This document shows positions 17,601 through 24,308 of a stretch of 64,000 nt of DNA, one piece after another. Location: positions 153,414 to 217,413 of the IMG/VR virus record IMGVR_UViG_3300023174_000046. One strand, written 5' to 3'. How positions within the stretch are numbered: the first letter of the stretch is position 1; the number at the start of each line of letters is the position of its first letter. The stretch is from a virus. A model generated the notes under the pieces. It did no database searches. It had not been told where the DNA came from and saw only the letters and a program-made list of their open reading frames with translations. Made by a program: the position numbers and the translations under genes.

Positions 17601-19304
17601 GGTACCACTTTTGTGAGTGATGGGCGTGCTGCAGTAACTCATGCCATGACATTCCGAGCAGGTATCAATAACTTTACCGGGGGATCAGATCATAATCACG
17701 TGCAATGGCAAGGCGCCCCTTCCAATCCTACCCAAGCATGGCAAATGACCAATGGTGGATCAACAAGTGTTTATGGTTATGGTGCCAATACATATTCACA
17801 AAGATTTCTTGTACATACACTGCCACAATATCAAATCAGTACCACCATTGCAGCTGTTAGCGGTTTCCTTGACACTCAATCAGCTACCCTTGGTGCAGAT
17901 TCAGATACACTGTCAGGAGTTAAACTTATTCTTGATACTACTGCTGGAGTAGGCAATTATGGGTTAATTAATGTGGGAGAGGTGGTTGGGTTTGTAGTTA
18001 ATCCGGGATTGGTAGGCTTGGTTGCTGCAGCTTACGAAACACAATGCACATTAATTTCATCCAATAACACTGGTACATTATCGACATTTCAATTTAATTT
18101 CTTTATTGGTAACGGTGACAACTGGAGCTCTGCAAACAGAGGTATTCAACCAGTTAATTTAAAATCTAGAGCTGAAGGAGGCAATCCAGGCGTAAATCAA
18201 GTTACAAGTCAAATTGGTACCCCCAGCACACAGTACATAGGTCTCACCGGCAGTTACAGAGGCATGAACAAGCATTGCTTAGCCCGCTTCACTACAGGTG
18301 ATATTTTAACTGGCTTCAAGCCAGGCTCTCCTCTCACATTGTGGGTACCTAAGAGCATGCCATCATCTTCTCCAATTGGCTCTGGTTTCATCACATCTGA
18401 TAAAATTTCAACCTTTGCACAAGGCACATTCCCCACTGGTGTGCGCACAGGTTATTTTGATGCTTATGTAGTGAATGTGAGTGGTGGAGACATGGAATTT
18501 GCTTTGTGTAACTTGATGGATTCATATGGATTTGAAAACAGGTCTTGGCCCATATCTGCTGCTGGAAATGCGGGGTGGTTGTTGTACGGTGGCACACAAG
18601 ACACAGTGCATAGACCCACATTTGGTACTGCTGGTTTTTATTTTGAAAGAGAACCTTGGTACTTTTCTGGCCCGGATTATAACTACCTAAGCGGTGGCAT
18701 GGTCAAGTGTGTTGGCTTAGGTAACTCAGAGGTGTATGGTGATTACTCTTATGGCTTGGGTTACCGTGGTGCTGTGTTAGGTAAGAAGTCCGGTACATTT
18801 GCAGGTGATTACAATGCAGTATTTGGTGATAATTCAGTAGCCATCGGTGGCAGTAATTTAATCTCTACAAGTGGCAATCAGGTAGTCATTGGCACGTATA
18901 ACAACCCCAACACCAATTCATTGTTTGTAGTTGGCAGCGGCGCATCAGATAAAAATAGAAAGAATGTATTTGAAGTAAAAGGAAATGGAGACACTACACA
19001 GTCTGGATTTAATATTAGAAGTTTCTCTCTTATTGCTGCTGCTGGTAGCAATCAAGCAACTGCTACAGAAATAACAACAGAAATTGTTACTGTTACCGGA
19101 GGTACCGGTGGTGTTAGATTGCCTGTTACAAATGGAGGTCATTACATAACATTAAATAATAGAAACATAGCTTTCTCACTTTACCCTCCCGTAGGTGGTA
19201 TAATCATAGATCAGAGTATTGGTGTTAATCAACCATATGTTAGCCAGTGGTTCGGTAGCTTGATTATGTATTCGATTAGCGCTAATACCTGGGCACTTTA
19301 CTAA
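14607..19304 (+). CDS. Giant tail fibre with YadA-head-like repeats
   Basis: 1565 residues. The N-terminus (YKKFTDFSLVTAPADADFIVGY) is a typical phage fibre/baseplate attachment start. From about residue 50 the chain is built of 14-16-residue repeats of the form G-x-x-S-x-A-Q-G-x-x-N-x-A, seen as AQGYSN, AQGDSN, HAQGYNN and HAEGNEN. This is the left-handed beta-roll of YadA/Hep_Hag trimeric adhesin heads. Repeats occur in blocks (about 55-200, 310-395, 645-850, and GEYG/AIGG units near 1370-1440) separated by non-repetitive domains. The C-terminus (LPVTNGGHYITLNNRNIAFS) is a likely receptor-binding tip. It is expected to be a trimeric long fibre. Confidence 0.85.
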   Translation: MPTYKKFTDFSLVTAPADADFIVGYKADASAEQRTTVNDLLSTSLASKGVFLQGDLSVAIGGDGNTVNSQCMAIGDANVAQGLNSLAQGYSNVTALLYSTAMGYNNKATGDVAFAQGDSNQATGEASFAQGTLNIAEGTDSQAQGFRNIASGPYSHAQGYNNCTGGYVTGNISYGAAHAQGGYNVVAIPLAHAQGFANKIGYYEYADWYATNPPRLGFGYSDRTLSGLNVYGLNNPALSSSVRLFFIGDNGINTYSACVSCTQANYYDPFSQTTGFTIFLKNDASAVLPADDYYSPSIICVPITAYDGSTSFSNFGVAAYAQGLQNVVAGNYAYAQGISNTAQGYASHAAGYASSTGPNAVYAFAHGYNCIAYGRYSHAIGIKAYAQHDNSYVWNSDPNPTGNYFTSSLSAQYSVNAPGGIVLSGGNTSVQGLVVKNGNNIVAELTDGTKNWIYGGLSASTLFGYGNSAGFFYRGIGLATGNVAVSINGVANYANSGITDINGAYNFVYSDLGRVSGISNVLGMESGSVEGALNTVGSPFTISRIVSASNTIFVHSTFINNNTNSFYFRPNQVIQIDGIVGNTYNNSAASRVNTRFTVVSSDTTARSITVVESVTAMQDYRDNQPFTDQRYVVAVQGRNTSNTLNVAGAHAEGMGNTVFSRAGHVEGEANVVTGSDGHAENFGNFAATGAHAEGNENRAGFGVLYFDSYNASTKTFQLFTNFLSAHNTIDLPLTPNSTLYFINVAAGASNKRKFTRFLVLSSDPALNTVTALSAVYPDDIPSSGVSTLTRAKQLLQSLNSYTHAEGSFNNAKGPSSHAEGAFTIAQGSYSHAAGVNATAKQDYTYAWSSNDGAGPQSNRKNTETTRTGQYMVSAHGGIFFPGKVGIGTDSIENALTVAGTISATTITADSISYNGAGFNTLPTYKTYQVNLAAKNSAWPVISAAQLAETGYYDSGAAYAMPGGLVIKGHSPAYNTSIQNLPGYGTYGMWLQGVDQMDPGTTFVSDGRAAVTHAMTFRAGINNFTGGSDHNHVQWQGAPSNPTQAWQMTNGGSTSVYGYGANTYSQRFLVHTLPQYQISTTIAAVSGFLDTQSATLGADSDTLSGVKLILDTTAGVGNYGLINVGEVVGFVVNPGLVGLVAAAYETQCTLISSNNTGTLSTFQFNFFIGNGDNWSSANRGIQPVNLKSRAEGGNPGVNQVTSQIGTPSTQYIGLTGSYRGMNKHCLARFTTGDILTGFKPGSPLTLWVPKSMPSSSPIGSGFITSDKISTFAQGTFPTGVRTGYFDAYVVNVSGGDMEFALCNLMDSYGFENRSWPISAAGNAGWLLYGGTQDTVHRPTFGTAGFYFEREPWYFSGPDYNYLSGGMVKCVGLGNSEVYGDYSYGLGYRGAVLGKKSGTFAGDYNAVFGDNSVAIGGSNLISTSGNQVVIGTYNNPNTNSLFVVGSGASDKNRKNVFEVKGNGDTTQSGFNIRSFSLIAAAGSNQATATEITTEIVTVTGGTGGVRLPVTNGGHYITLNNRNIAFSLYPPVGGIIIDQSIGVNQPYVSQWFGSLIMYSISANTWALY

Positions 19305-19312
19305 ACAAAAGC

Positions 19313-19340
19313 TTGACTACATTGAACGTTCCTTTATAAT
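19313..19340 (+). promoter_or_regulatory. Sigma70-like leaderless promoter
   Basis: TTGACT, 16-nt spacer, TATAAT ending 7 nt before the ATG at 19348. The upstream in-frame ATG at 19339 lies inside the -10 box, so 19348 is the start. Confidence 0.75.
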
Positions 19341-19347
19341 GGGAACA

Positions 19348-19848
19348 ATGAAATCAAAAGTACTTACTTGTATTGTGTCTGGTATTGAGAAGCGGGTGTC
19401 TGGCAGTACCATGAACAAACAATCATTAAAGTTTGGCAATGAAGAACAGTTTGAAAGTCATTTTGTTTGTCGAGAAGCCAAGCAACTACTCAAGAAACGC
19501 ATTCAACCTGATCAAGTACAAGCACAATTGCTTCCCAAAGGCAAAAGACCATTCAGTATTGATCTAGTAGCATTGGCTCGTCTCAAGCTTCTCAAGAAAC
19601 CCAAGTCAGAAAAAAGCAAAGCCAGTACTAATATTGTTTTTGAGCCAACAGGGCCCAGAGAATTTGATAGCTTTCGCGCTTATGTGGAAGAAATGACTGG
19701 TGGCAAGAATCGCTGTCAAGTGGTGCAAGGCGGCACATGCATTCGACCAGACATTTATTATGATAATGAATTCAGTAAGCAGGGCAATTGTTACACCTGC
19801 ACATACAAAGAGTTTTGTTTGTGTGCCAATAAAAAAGTGTTGATGTAA
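19348..19848 (+). CDS. Unknown Cys-containing protein, paralogous to the 48017 gene
   Basis: 166 residues. The N-terminal 60 residues (LTCIVSGIEKRVSG, later ESHFVCREAKQLLKKR) align with the 48017 product (LACIVTGKSRLTN, later VSHYVTREVLKNLRKG): a shared C-I-V-[ST]-G motif, then a [ST]-H-[FY]-V-x-R-E segment. The C-terminal part has a Cys cluster (RCQVVQGGTC, GNCYTCTYKEFCLC) that could bind zinc. Promoter position fixes the start. No known function; the shared domain may contact nucleic acid because both proteins are basic. Confidence 0.65.
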   Translation: MKSKVLTCIVSGIEKRVSGSTMNKQSLKFGNEEQFESHFVCREAKQLLKKRIQPDQVQAQLLPKGKRPFSIDLVALARLKLLKKPKSEKSKASTNIVFEPTGPREFDSFRAYVEEMTGGKNRCQVVQGGTCIRPDIYYDNEFSKQGNCYTCTYKEFCLCANKKVLM

Positions 19849-19868
19849 AGCACTTTTACCGGTATAAT
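19840..19868 (+). promoter_or_regulatory. Sigma70-like leaderless promoter
   Basis: TTGATG, 17-nt spacer, TATAAT ending 6 nt before the ATG at 19875. Confidence 0.65.
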
Positions 19869-19874
19869 ACTTGT

Positions 19875-20162
19875 ATGCTAAAAAAGAAAGACGCATACGC
19901 AACAACAAGTAAACTTTGCCGGGTTCTGTCTGCCAGAGAAAGGGGGGAGCGGTTTCCAGTTATTGAGTTAAATTTTCTAGCAGATAAAACTGTTAGCACT
20001 GGCCACAAGGTGTATGTCAATTTAGATTGTGCTAAACGTCTGTTAAGCAATTTACAGAATAACATTGATGTGATTGAATCTACTTATGATGCAGCTAATT
20101 ATTATGAGAGACGCAATTATGAAACTGCCAACGGAACTCGAAGAGATTCAGAACACAATTGA
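19875..20162 (+). CDS. Hypothetical protein
   Basis: 95 residues, basic. The middle segment VIELNFLADKTVSTGHKVYVNLDCAKRLLSNL suggests a small alpha/beta fold, and the Asn/Arg-rich tail (YYERRNYETANGTRRD) is probably disordered. Own promoter directly upstream. Not recognised. Confidence 0.6.
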   Translation: MLKKKDAYATTSKLCRVLSARERGERFPVIELNFLADKTVSTGHKVYVNLDCAKRLLSNLQNNIDVIESTYDAANYYERRNYETANGTRRDSEHN

Positions 20163-20424
20163 GACGCACAACAAAGACGTCTTCATTGATACACACAGTT
20201 TATCTAATTTAGGCATATACCCTATATTGGGTGAAAATAGTTTCGTAGGGTTTGTTTACATCTACGAAAATAAAATTAAAGAGTTTGGCATACTCAACAA
20301 CAATATAGTTGAATATGCACTAACAGAAGGTTTTAAAATAAACGATATTTACAAATCTTTTGATCGAAAATTGTTTTCATTTTACAGCAAAGAAGAGTTT
20401 TTACAAAAGCTTTTGCACAGTTAA
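20119..20424 (+). CDS. Hypothetical protein
   Basis: 101 residues from ATG 20119, overlapping the previous gene by 44 nt; alternative in-frame ATGs lie further upstream. MKLPTELEEIQNTIETHNKD is helical, followed by a mixed region (FVGFVYIYENKIKEFGIL) and a lysine-rich end. The pattern resembles an anti-restriction or helper protein only in size; no function assigned. Confidence 0.5.
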   Translation: MKLPTELEEIQNTIETHNKDVFIDTHSLSNLGIYPILGENSFVGFVYIYENKIKEFGILNNNIVEYALTEGFKINDIYKSFDRKLFSFYSKEEFLQKLLHS

Positions 20425-20427
20425 TAT

Positions 20428-20733
20428 ATGTTTAAAAAAGAATTAAATATTGATATGGAGTTGCCAGAGAAACTTAAAGATCAAGAGGCTTTGGTCAAGT
20501 GGTATGTCAAAGGAATTAACCGTAAAATTTTTACAGCTAAATTCATTGATCCGGTTTCTGCATCAGAAGCTGCCACAAGAATTTTAGAGACTGAAATGAG
20601 AGCCAACGATAAGATTACACTGGCGAAAAAGATTGATGTATATGGCACTCACAAAAACTCAAAAGTGCATACTTTTGACCCAGATATTATTGCCGCAAAT
20701 GCAGGCTACTATTCTCTTAAAAAAAATAATTGA
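20428..20733 (+). CDS. Hypothetical protein
   Basis: 101 residues. An N-terminal helical region rich in Lys/Glu, then KWYVKGINRKIFTAKFIDPVSASEAA and a C-terminal beta segment. Follows the preceding gene by 3 nt in a small operon. Not recognised. Confidence 0.55.
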   Translation: MFKKELNIDMELPEKLKDQEALVKWYVKGINRKIFTAKFIDPVSASEAATRILETEMRANDKITLAKKIDVYGTHKNSKVHTFDPDIIAANAGYYSLKKNN

Positions 20734-20757
20734 TTATTATTTTGAATATATTATAAT
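20730..20757 (+). promoter_or_regulatory. Sigma70-like leaderless promoter
   Basis: TTGATT, 16-nt spacer, TATAAT ending 6 nt before the ATG at 20764. Confidence 0.7.
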
Positions 20758-20763
20758 AGGGGT

Positions 20764-21003
20764 ATGTTAAGCAATAAACGTAAACATACAAGGAAAGGAG
20801 GTAGCAAAGTGATCGACTATAATAACCGTAATCTTCGCGCGAAGACGTTCTACGCAAAGTTCACCCGGAACCGCAATGGTTCTTTTGAACTTGCTCGCGT
20901 TAACGTTCTTGACGTTAAGAATCAGTACGCACAGCGTATTCGTCGCGCCGACAAGCGTGACTTTACCCGTGCCCTACGCAACAACAACATCGTTGTAGCC
21001 TAA
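20764..21003 (+). CDS. Small basic protein, highly expressed type, two possible starts
   Basis: 79 residues from the leaderless ATG 20764, or 64 residues from the in-frame GTG at 20809. That GTG has the strongest Shine-Dalgarno in the window (AAAGGAGGT, 6 nt upstream). The core (RNLRAKTFYAKFTRNRNGSF, RVNVLDVKNQYAQRIRRADK) is Arg/Lys/Asn-rich and may bind RNA or DNA. Codon use is far richer in C and G than its neighbours, and the gene has its own promoter and a 12-bp terminator stem. These are signs of a strongly expressed single-gene transcript. Function unknown. Confidence 0.7.
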   Translation: MLSNKRKHTRKGGSKVIDYNNRNLRAKTFYAKFTRNRNGSFELARVNVLDVKNQYAQRIRRADKRDFTRALRNNNIVVA

Positions 21004-21053
21004 GTGCTGGTTCAAGTTGCCCGTGCTACCTTGGAACGTACACGATTTTCGCC

Positions 21054-21090
21054 GATCCCCGTATATGGCAACTATACGGGGATCTTTTTT
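21054..21090 (+). terminator. Strong intrinsic terminator
   Basis: A perfect 12-bp stem (GATCCCCGTATA/TATACGGGGATC, 7-nt loop) is followed by six T. It ends the basic-protein transcript just before a late-type box. Confidence 0.9.
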
Positions 21091-21091
21091 G

Positions 21092-21099
21092 TATAAATA
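21092..21099 (+). promoter_or_regulatory. T4-late promoter box (TATAAATA, exact)
   Basis: Exact T4 late consensus directly after the terminator; ends 5 nt before the ATG at 21105. Confidence 0.6.
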
Positions 21100-21104
21100 A
21101 CAAC

Positions 21105-21386
21105 ATGGACAAGTTCGAAGATCTTCCAGACTCTGAAGAAACATATCCAGAAGATGAAGAATACATATACTCTGCAAACACCATAAAAGAGATATTAGAA
21201 AAGTTTCGAAACAAATATAATGAACGGTTGGATCCTAATTTTAATCCTGATCTATGGCTGGAAGATTTTACTATATACGATTATGTTATAGAAGTGCAAA
21301 AGCGTAACATGAACAAGTTTGATAAACTTACTGATCAAGGTTACAAGCTAGACTACATGACTGGTGAGTTTAAACTATCTGCTTGA
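21105..21386 (+). CDS. Acidic hypothetical protein under a late-type box
   Basis: 93 residues. A very acidic N-terminus (DKFEDLPDSEETYPEDEEY), then a helical region (NTIKEILEKFRNKYNERLD) and YDYVIEVQKRNMNKF. Not recognised; the late-type box suggests expression with virion genes. Confidence 0.55.
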   Translation: MDKFEDLPDSEETYPEDEEYIYSANTIKEILEKFRNKYNERLDPNFNPDLWLEDFTIYDYVIEVQKRNMNKFDKLTDQGYKLDYMTGEFKLSA

Positions 21387-21410
21387 AAGTTTTGAGATTT
21401 CCTTCATAAT
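21383..21410 (+). promoter_or_regulatory. Sigma70-like leaderless promoter
   Basis: TTGAAA, 16-nt spacer, CATAAT ending 6 nt before the ATG at 21417. Confidence 0.6.
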
Positions 21411-21416
21411 TCTTGC

Positions 21417-21659
21417 ATGATTAGAAAAGACCCACCATTCCCCATTAAAGAACGTAAAGTTGTGCAAATTTATTCAGATCCTGAAAAAAATAAAAATCGA
21501 TTTGGCCGAATGGTATATCTGCATAAAACTGGTGCTGTGGTCGACGTTATGACCAAGGAACAGTTCAATAATTTTAAGTCTTATGAACCCGGTAGAATGG
21601 GCATAAGTTCAATCAAAACAAGAAGTAAATCTAGCTCCGGCCAAGCGGGAACTATTTAG
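21417..21659 (+). CDS. Small basic hypothetical protein
   Basis: 80 residues. A beta-rich core (VVQIYSDPEKNKNRFGRMVYLHKTGAVVDVM) and a Ser/Lys-rich tail. Own leaderless-type promoter. Convergent with the next minus-strand gene (8-nt overlap at the stops). Confidence 0.55.
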   Translation: MIRKDPPFPIKERKVVQIYSDPEKNKNRFGRMVYLHKTGAVVDVMTKEQFNNFKSYEPGRMGISSIKTRSKSSSGQAGTI

Positions 21660-21843
21660 ACTTCTTACGACCTTTTTTCTTTTTCTTTGGAACTACTTCT
21701 TCTTCAAAGGATTCAACATCATAATATTCATTCTTTGCAAATGAATCTTTTACAATATAGCCAATTTGTTCGAAGTAGACAACAAATGCTGAGCCAAGCT
21801 CAGTCACAAGGTCTTTGGTTGCATACAATATAGATGATAGCAT
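21652..21843 (-). CDS. Small protein with Lys-rich tail
   Basis: 63 residues. An amphipathic N-terminal half (ATKDLVTELGSAFVVYFEQIGYIV), acidic middle, and a polybasic C-terminus (PKKKKKGRKKSK) that could bind DNA. Late-type box CATAAATA 5 nt upstream of the ATG. Not recognised. Confidence 0.5.
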   Translation of the reverse strand: MLSSILYATKDLVTELGSAFVVYFEQIGYIVKDSFAKNEYYDVESFEEEVVPKKKKKGRKKSK

Positions 21844-21848
21844 AATTA

Positions 21849-21856
21849 TATTTATG
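21849..21856 (-). promoter_or_regulatory. T4-late-like promoter box (CATAAATA)
   Basis: On the minus strand, ends 5 nt before the ATG at 21843. Confidence 0.45.
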
Positions 21857-21887
21857 AAGAAAAGCTGTTATATCTCAAGAAAACACA

Positions 21888-21893
21888 TATAAT
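21888..21893 (+). promoter_or_regulatory. -10 box (TATAAT) for the 21900 gene
   Basis: Ends 6 nt before the ATG at 21900. The -35 region is poor. Confidence 0.4.
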
Positions 21894-21899
21894 ATTCAT

Positions 21900-22067
21900 A
21901 TGAGCAAGAGTACAAACAATGCCGGGAAAGGCGACAAAGCGCGTAATTGCTTTAGTAGGCAGTTCAAAGACAATTTTGATATTATTGCCGGTTGGGCATC
22001 CAAAGAGAACAAAGAGATACGAAACTACACATCAAAAAAAGGTAAAAAGATCTACAAATATCCATGA
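21900..22067 (+). CDS. 55-residue basic hypothetical protein
   Basis: Reads MSKSTNNAGKGDKARNCFSR onward and ends KKGKKIYKYP; strongly basic. A TATAAT lies 6 nt upstream of the ATG, and the stop overlaps the next start (ATGA). Both support a real short gene. The aromatic/basic composition fits a nucleic-acid binder, but nothing diagnostic is present. Confidence 0.55.
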   Translation: MSKSTNNAGKGDKARNCFSRQFKDNFDIIAGWASKENKEIRNYTSKKGKKIYKYP

Positions 22068-22429
22068 GTTGGGACCGCAAGCGAATGAACAAAGGTAAAC
22101 CGTATACCTTTCATGTGTTTGTTTTCTTCTCTCCTAAGCAATTTGCTAGTAAGAAGAAATACGAAGATAAAGATTTTCTATTTAAAATTAAAGTTTGTAC
22201 TAATTCAAACCGAGCTTATTCAGGTCCTTTCATTGATGAAGTTGTGGGTGAGTATGAACTAACCAATAAAGAGCTCAAGAAAATGCTTGAGATAGTGAAT
22301 GAAACACCAGACTTGATCATGTGTGGTGAAGAGTATACCATTTATGATGATTACAACGGGCTGTGGAAGCACTACGGCCGAGAAGAAGAGACGCCTTTAG
22401 CTCATATTGTTGCGGAAGAGCTTATTTAA
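22064..22429 (+). CDS. Hypothetical protein
   Basis: 121 residues. The basic start (MSWDRKRMNKGKPYTFHVFVFF) is followed by beta segments and an acidic C-terminus ending just before the tRNA. GEYELTNKELKKMLEIVNETPDL is helical. Translation is probably coupled to the 21900 gene (ATGA). Not recognised. Confidence 0.55.
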   Translation: MSWDRKRMNKGKPYTFHVFVFFSPKQFASKKKYEDKDFLFKIKVCTNSNRAYSGPFIDEVVGEYELTNKELKKMLEIVNETPDLIMCGEEYTIYDDYNGLWKHYGREEETPLAHIVAEELI

Positions 22430-22430
22430 C

Positions 22431-22522
22431 GCGCGGGTGGTGAAACGGCGAAACACATCTGGCTTAAGATCAGATACGGATTAATGATCACACTGTGGGT
22501 TCAAATCCCACCCCGCGTACCA
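22431..22522 (+). tRNA. tRNA-Leu (anticodon UAA), CCA encoded
   Basis: Acceptor GCGCGGG pairs with CCCGCGT. The anticodon arm TCTGG-CTTAAGA-TCAGA gives UAA (UUA codon). A long class II variable arm and the T arm GTGGG-TTCAAAT-CCCAC follow, and CCA is at 22520-22522. UUA is a common codon in this AT-rich phage. Confidence 0.9.
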
Positions 22523-22959
22523 TTTAAAAGCTGCAAAGCTCTAGAATAATTAGCGCCCCTAGGACTTAATTTAACCGCTATTAACGCCTGTCTAATATTA
22601 GAAGTATTTTTAAGTGCTTTCAAAAGCCTATCATTTGATACTTTTTTCTTTCCACTGTTTTTATTTTTTCCTTTGTATGTTTTGGTTTGACTGTGACAGT
22701 TGGGGCATAAAAATCTTAGATTATCTAAAGTATTATTAAACGTATCACCATCAATGTGATCTAAATCTAGATTTATTGGTTTACCTCTCCATTCGGTCAT
22801 ATTGCAATGATTGCATTTATACTTTCTGCCTGATGTTAATAAAATTTTCTTTAAAGCATGATTAGATAAAAAAGGCTGATTTGCTTGCTTAGCCCTTTGT
22901 AGAGCTTTAGCCCTTTTGGCTTCTATAGATTTTTGCCTTTGCTCATTATTCCAACTCAT
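22501..22959 (-). CDS. HNH endonuclease, probable homing/freestanding
   Basis: 152 residues. The treble-clef zinc motif C-x-x-C (CNHC) precedes LDLDHIDGD (catalytic D-H), N in NNTLDNLR, and CPNCHSQT (second C-x-x-C plus H). The C-terminal segment NIRQALIAVKLSPRGANYSRAL resembles a DNA-binding helix-turn-helix. The last 22 nt, including the stop codon, lie antisense within the T arm and acceptor of tRNA-Leu. Late-type box CATAAATA 5 nt upstream of the ATG. Confidence 0.9.
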   Translation of the reverse strand: MSWNNEQRQKSIEAKRAKALQRAKQANQPFLSNHALKKILLTSGRKYKCNHCNMTEWRGKPINLDLDHIDGDTFNNTLDNLRFLCPNCHSQTKTYKGKNKNSGKKKVSNDRLLKALKNTSNIRQALIAVKLSPRGANYSRALQLLNGTRGGI

Positions 22960-22964
22960 ACCAA

Positions 22965-22972
22965 TATTTATG
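22965..22972 (-). promoter_or_regulatory. T4-late-like promoter box (CATAAATA)
   Basis: On the minus strand, ends 5 nt before the HNH start. Confidence 0.45.
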
Positions 22973-22997
22973 AGACATATATTATAAATTTTGTGTG

Positions 22998-23025
22998 TTG
23001 CACTATTTTAATTTTCATGCATAAT
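22998..23025 (+). promoter_or_regulatory. Sigma70-like promoter with short leader
   Basis: TTGCAC, 16-nt spacer, CATAAT. Here a leader with AAGGAG 4 nt before the ATG at 23049 is present, unlike most genes of this class. Confidence 0.55.
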
Positions 23026-23048
23026 AAGCATGAACAATAAGGAGATAT

Positions 23049-23345
23049 ATGGATAACATAGATGCATTGTGTGATCAAATAGAATTGTACAACAAGAACT
23101 ATGAATGGATTATCAGAGAATCAGAACGTATTCTTGTGGAGATGAACAAACTTGATAAAATGGAAACATTTCAAGCAGACAAGTATGAAGCGCTTTCACG
23201 AAAACATCTGGAGCTACAACAACGTTATAGTAGAGATAAAGATAATTACAATCAAATGATTAAAGCGGTGCGATCCTATTTCAATGAAAATCATGGCATT
23301 GATATAATAGGGTTGCTGGAAGGTGATATTGATGAGGTTAAATAA
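23049..23345 (+). CDS. Coiled-coil hypothetical protein
   Basis: 98 residues, almost entirely charged helix (IIRESERILVEMNKLDKMETF, LSRKHLELQQRYSRDKDNY). Predicted dimeric coiled coil. Shine-Dalgarno AAGGAG is present. First gene of a compact operon running to about 25047. Confidence 0.6.
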   Translation: MDNIDALCDQIELYNKNYEWIIRESERILVEMNKLDKMETFQADKYEALSRKHLELQQRYSRDKDNYNQMIKAVRSYFNENHGIDIIGLLEGDIDEVK

Positions 23346-23613
23346 TAGCATGATTGATCATATTACCAAGCATAGCTTGCTCTGGAGTTTAGATATCAGT
23401 ATCAGAGAACTCAAAGCATCATACGATAAATACACAACATTTGGAAGATGCACAATATTTCCATTGGAGTTTCTTTTTGCGGGGTGTTGTGTATTGGTGG
23501 GTACTGTAGCTATTCTTGCATCCATAGTTTTAGATAAGCTTCTTTTGATTCATATCTCCAGAGCTTTAAGATTTGTTACGAAAGGGTTGCATGGATTATT
23601 CTTTAAATACTAA
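23332..23613 (+). CDS. Membrane protein
   Basis: 93 residues from ATG 23332, which has a GGAAGG-type Shine-Dalgarno; an upstream in-frame ATG is at 23323. A helical N-terminus, then two adjacent hydrophobic segments (IFPLEFLFAGCCVLVG and VAILASIVLDKLLLI) and a basic aromatic end. Topology suggests a hairpin in the inner membrane; function unknown. Confidence 0.55.
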   Translation: MRLNNSMIDHITKHSLLWSLDISIRELKASYDKYTTFGRCTIFPLEFLFAGCCVLVGTVAILASIVLDKLLLIHISRALRFVTKGLHGLFFKY

Positions 23614-23773
23614 ACAACAAGAAATAATGTCCAAGCTCCGAACTATAGCTGGCAGTGACAGAGAACTAGATCTTTGGTTGTCAACTCCAAACAAAGAGTT
23701 TCGCGGCAAAGCTCCAATTGATATGCTTCGTCAAGAAGAATACCAATACTTTGCCAAGGTGGTAGCAAAATGA
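23591..23773 (+). CDS. MbcA/ParS/Xre-type (DUF2384-like) short protein
   Basis: 60 residues from ATG 23591. LDLWLSTPNKEFRGKAPIDML followed by a helix is the W-L-x-T-P-N-x-x-x-x-G-x-x-P-x-x-x-L signature of the toxin-binding domain of Xre/ParS antitoxins. No RES-domain toxin lies beside it and no HTH precedes it, so a lone domain, perhaps interfering with a host toxin-antitoxin system, is the cautious reading. Confidence 0.6.
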   Translation: MDYSLNTKQQEIMSKLRTIAGSDRELDLWLSTPNKEFRGKAPIDMLRQEEYQYFAKVVAK

Positions 23774-24021
23774 AACATCAACACTTTATTCCTTGTAGCT
23801 GTGAAACAGAAGGTCTTTATATTACAAAATATGAAGATGAACCAGAGACATATGTAGCCATCTTCAAGCATGGGTACAATCCTAAATGCAAATCATTGTG
23901 GAACAAAGTTCGTTACATCTGGCAAATTATTAAAACAGGTCAGCCTTTTGGAGATGATATTGTGCTAAGCAAATCAGATGCTTTGAGACTTTCCAGTTTG
24001 CTCAATTCTTTGTACAAATGA
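23770..24021 (+). CDS. Small phage protein of unknown function
   Basis: 83 residues. Cys/His near the N-terminus (FIPCSCETEG), then YEDEPETYVAIF, SLWNKVRYIWQIIKTGQPFGDDIVLS and a helical end. This layout (E-D-E, L-R-x-I-W-x-I-I-x-x-G-x-P-x-x-D) recurs in small phage proteins without assigned function. ATGA overlaps on both sides. Confidence 0.6.
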   Translation: MKHQHFIPCSCETEGLYITKYEDEPETYVAIFKHGYNPKCKSLWNKVRYIWQIIKTGQPFGDDIVLSKSDALRLSSLLNSLYK

Positions 24022-24308
24022 ACACATGGCATATTCGGTTGAGCGATCAGATGGCATACATGAAAGCTTCTGGTGACTGTGTAGTAAATGCTGCAACTGA
24101 AGTGTATGAGAAAATGTGCAATAGCAACGAAAACTTTAAAGTGTCTCTGGTGGGTGAAGCATATGAAGATGGTTATACACCTGAAGATCCAGATCATACT
24201 TTTTTCTTTTTAAATGCTTTGGTAGTGGCCAATGCAGGTGATCATGCCATGGCCAAAGCCTTGAAACAATTGGAAAAGAAGATAATTAAACAAAATGGTC
24301 ATTCTTAA
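24018..24308 (+). CDS. Hypothetical protein
   Basis: 96 residues, acidic middle (EDGYTPEDPDHTFF) and helical ends. Starts by ATGA overlap with the previous gene; its last 14 nt overlap the next. Not recognised. Confidence 0.55.
   Translation: MNTWHIRLSDQMAYMKASGDCVVNAATEVYEKMCNSNENFKVSLVGEAYEDGYTPEDPDHTFFFLNALVVANAGDHAMAKALKQLEKKIIKQNGHS

Noticed and set aside
19339-19347. Earlier ATG (19339) for the CIVSG-domain gene
   Set aside because: It lies within the -10 hexamer, so it cannot be on the transcript from that promoter.
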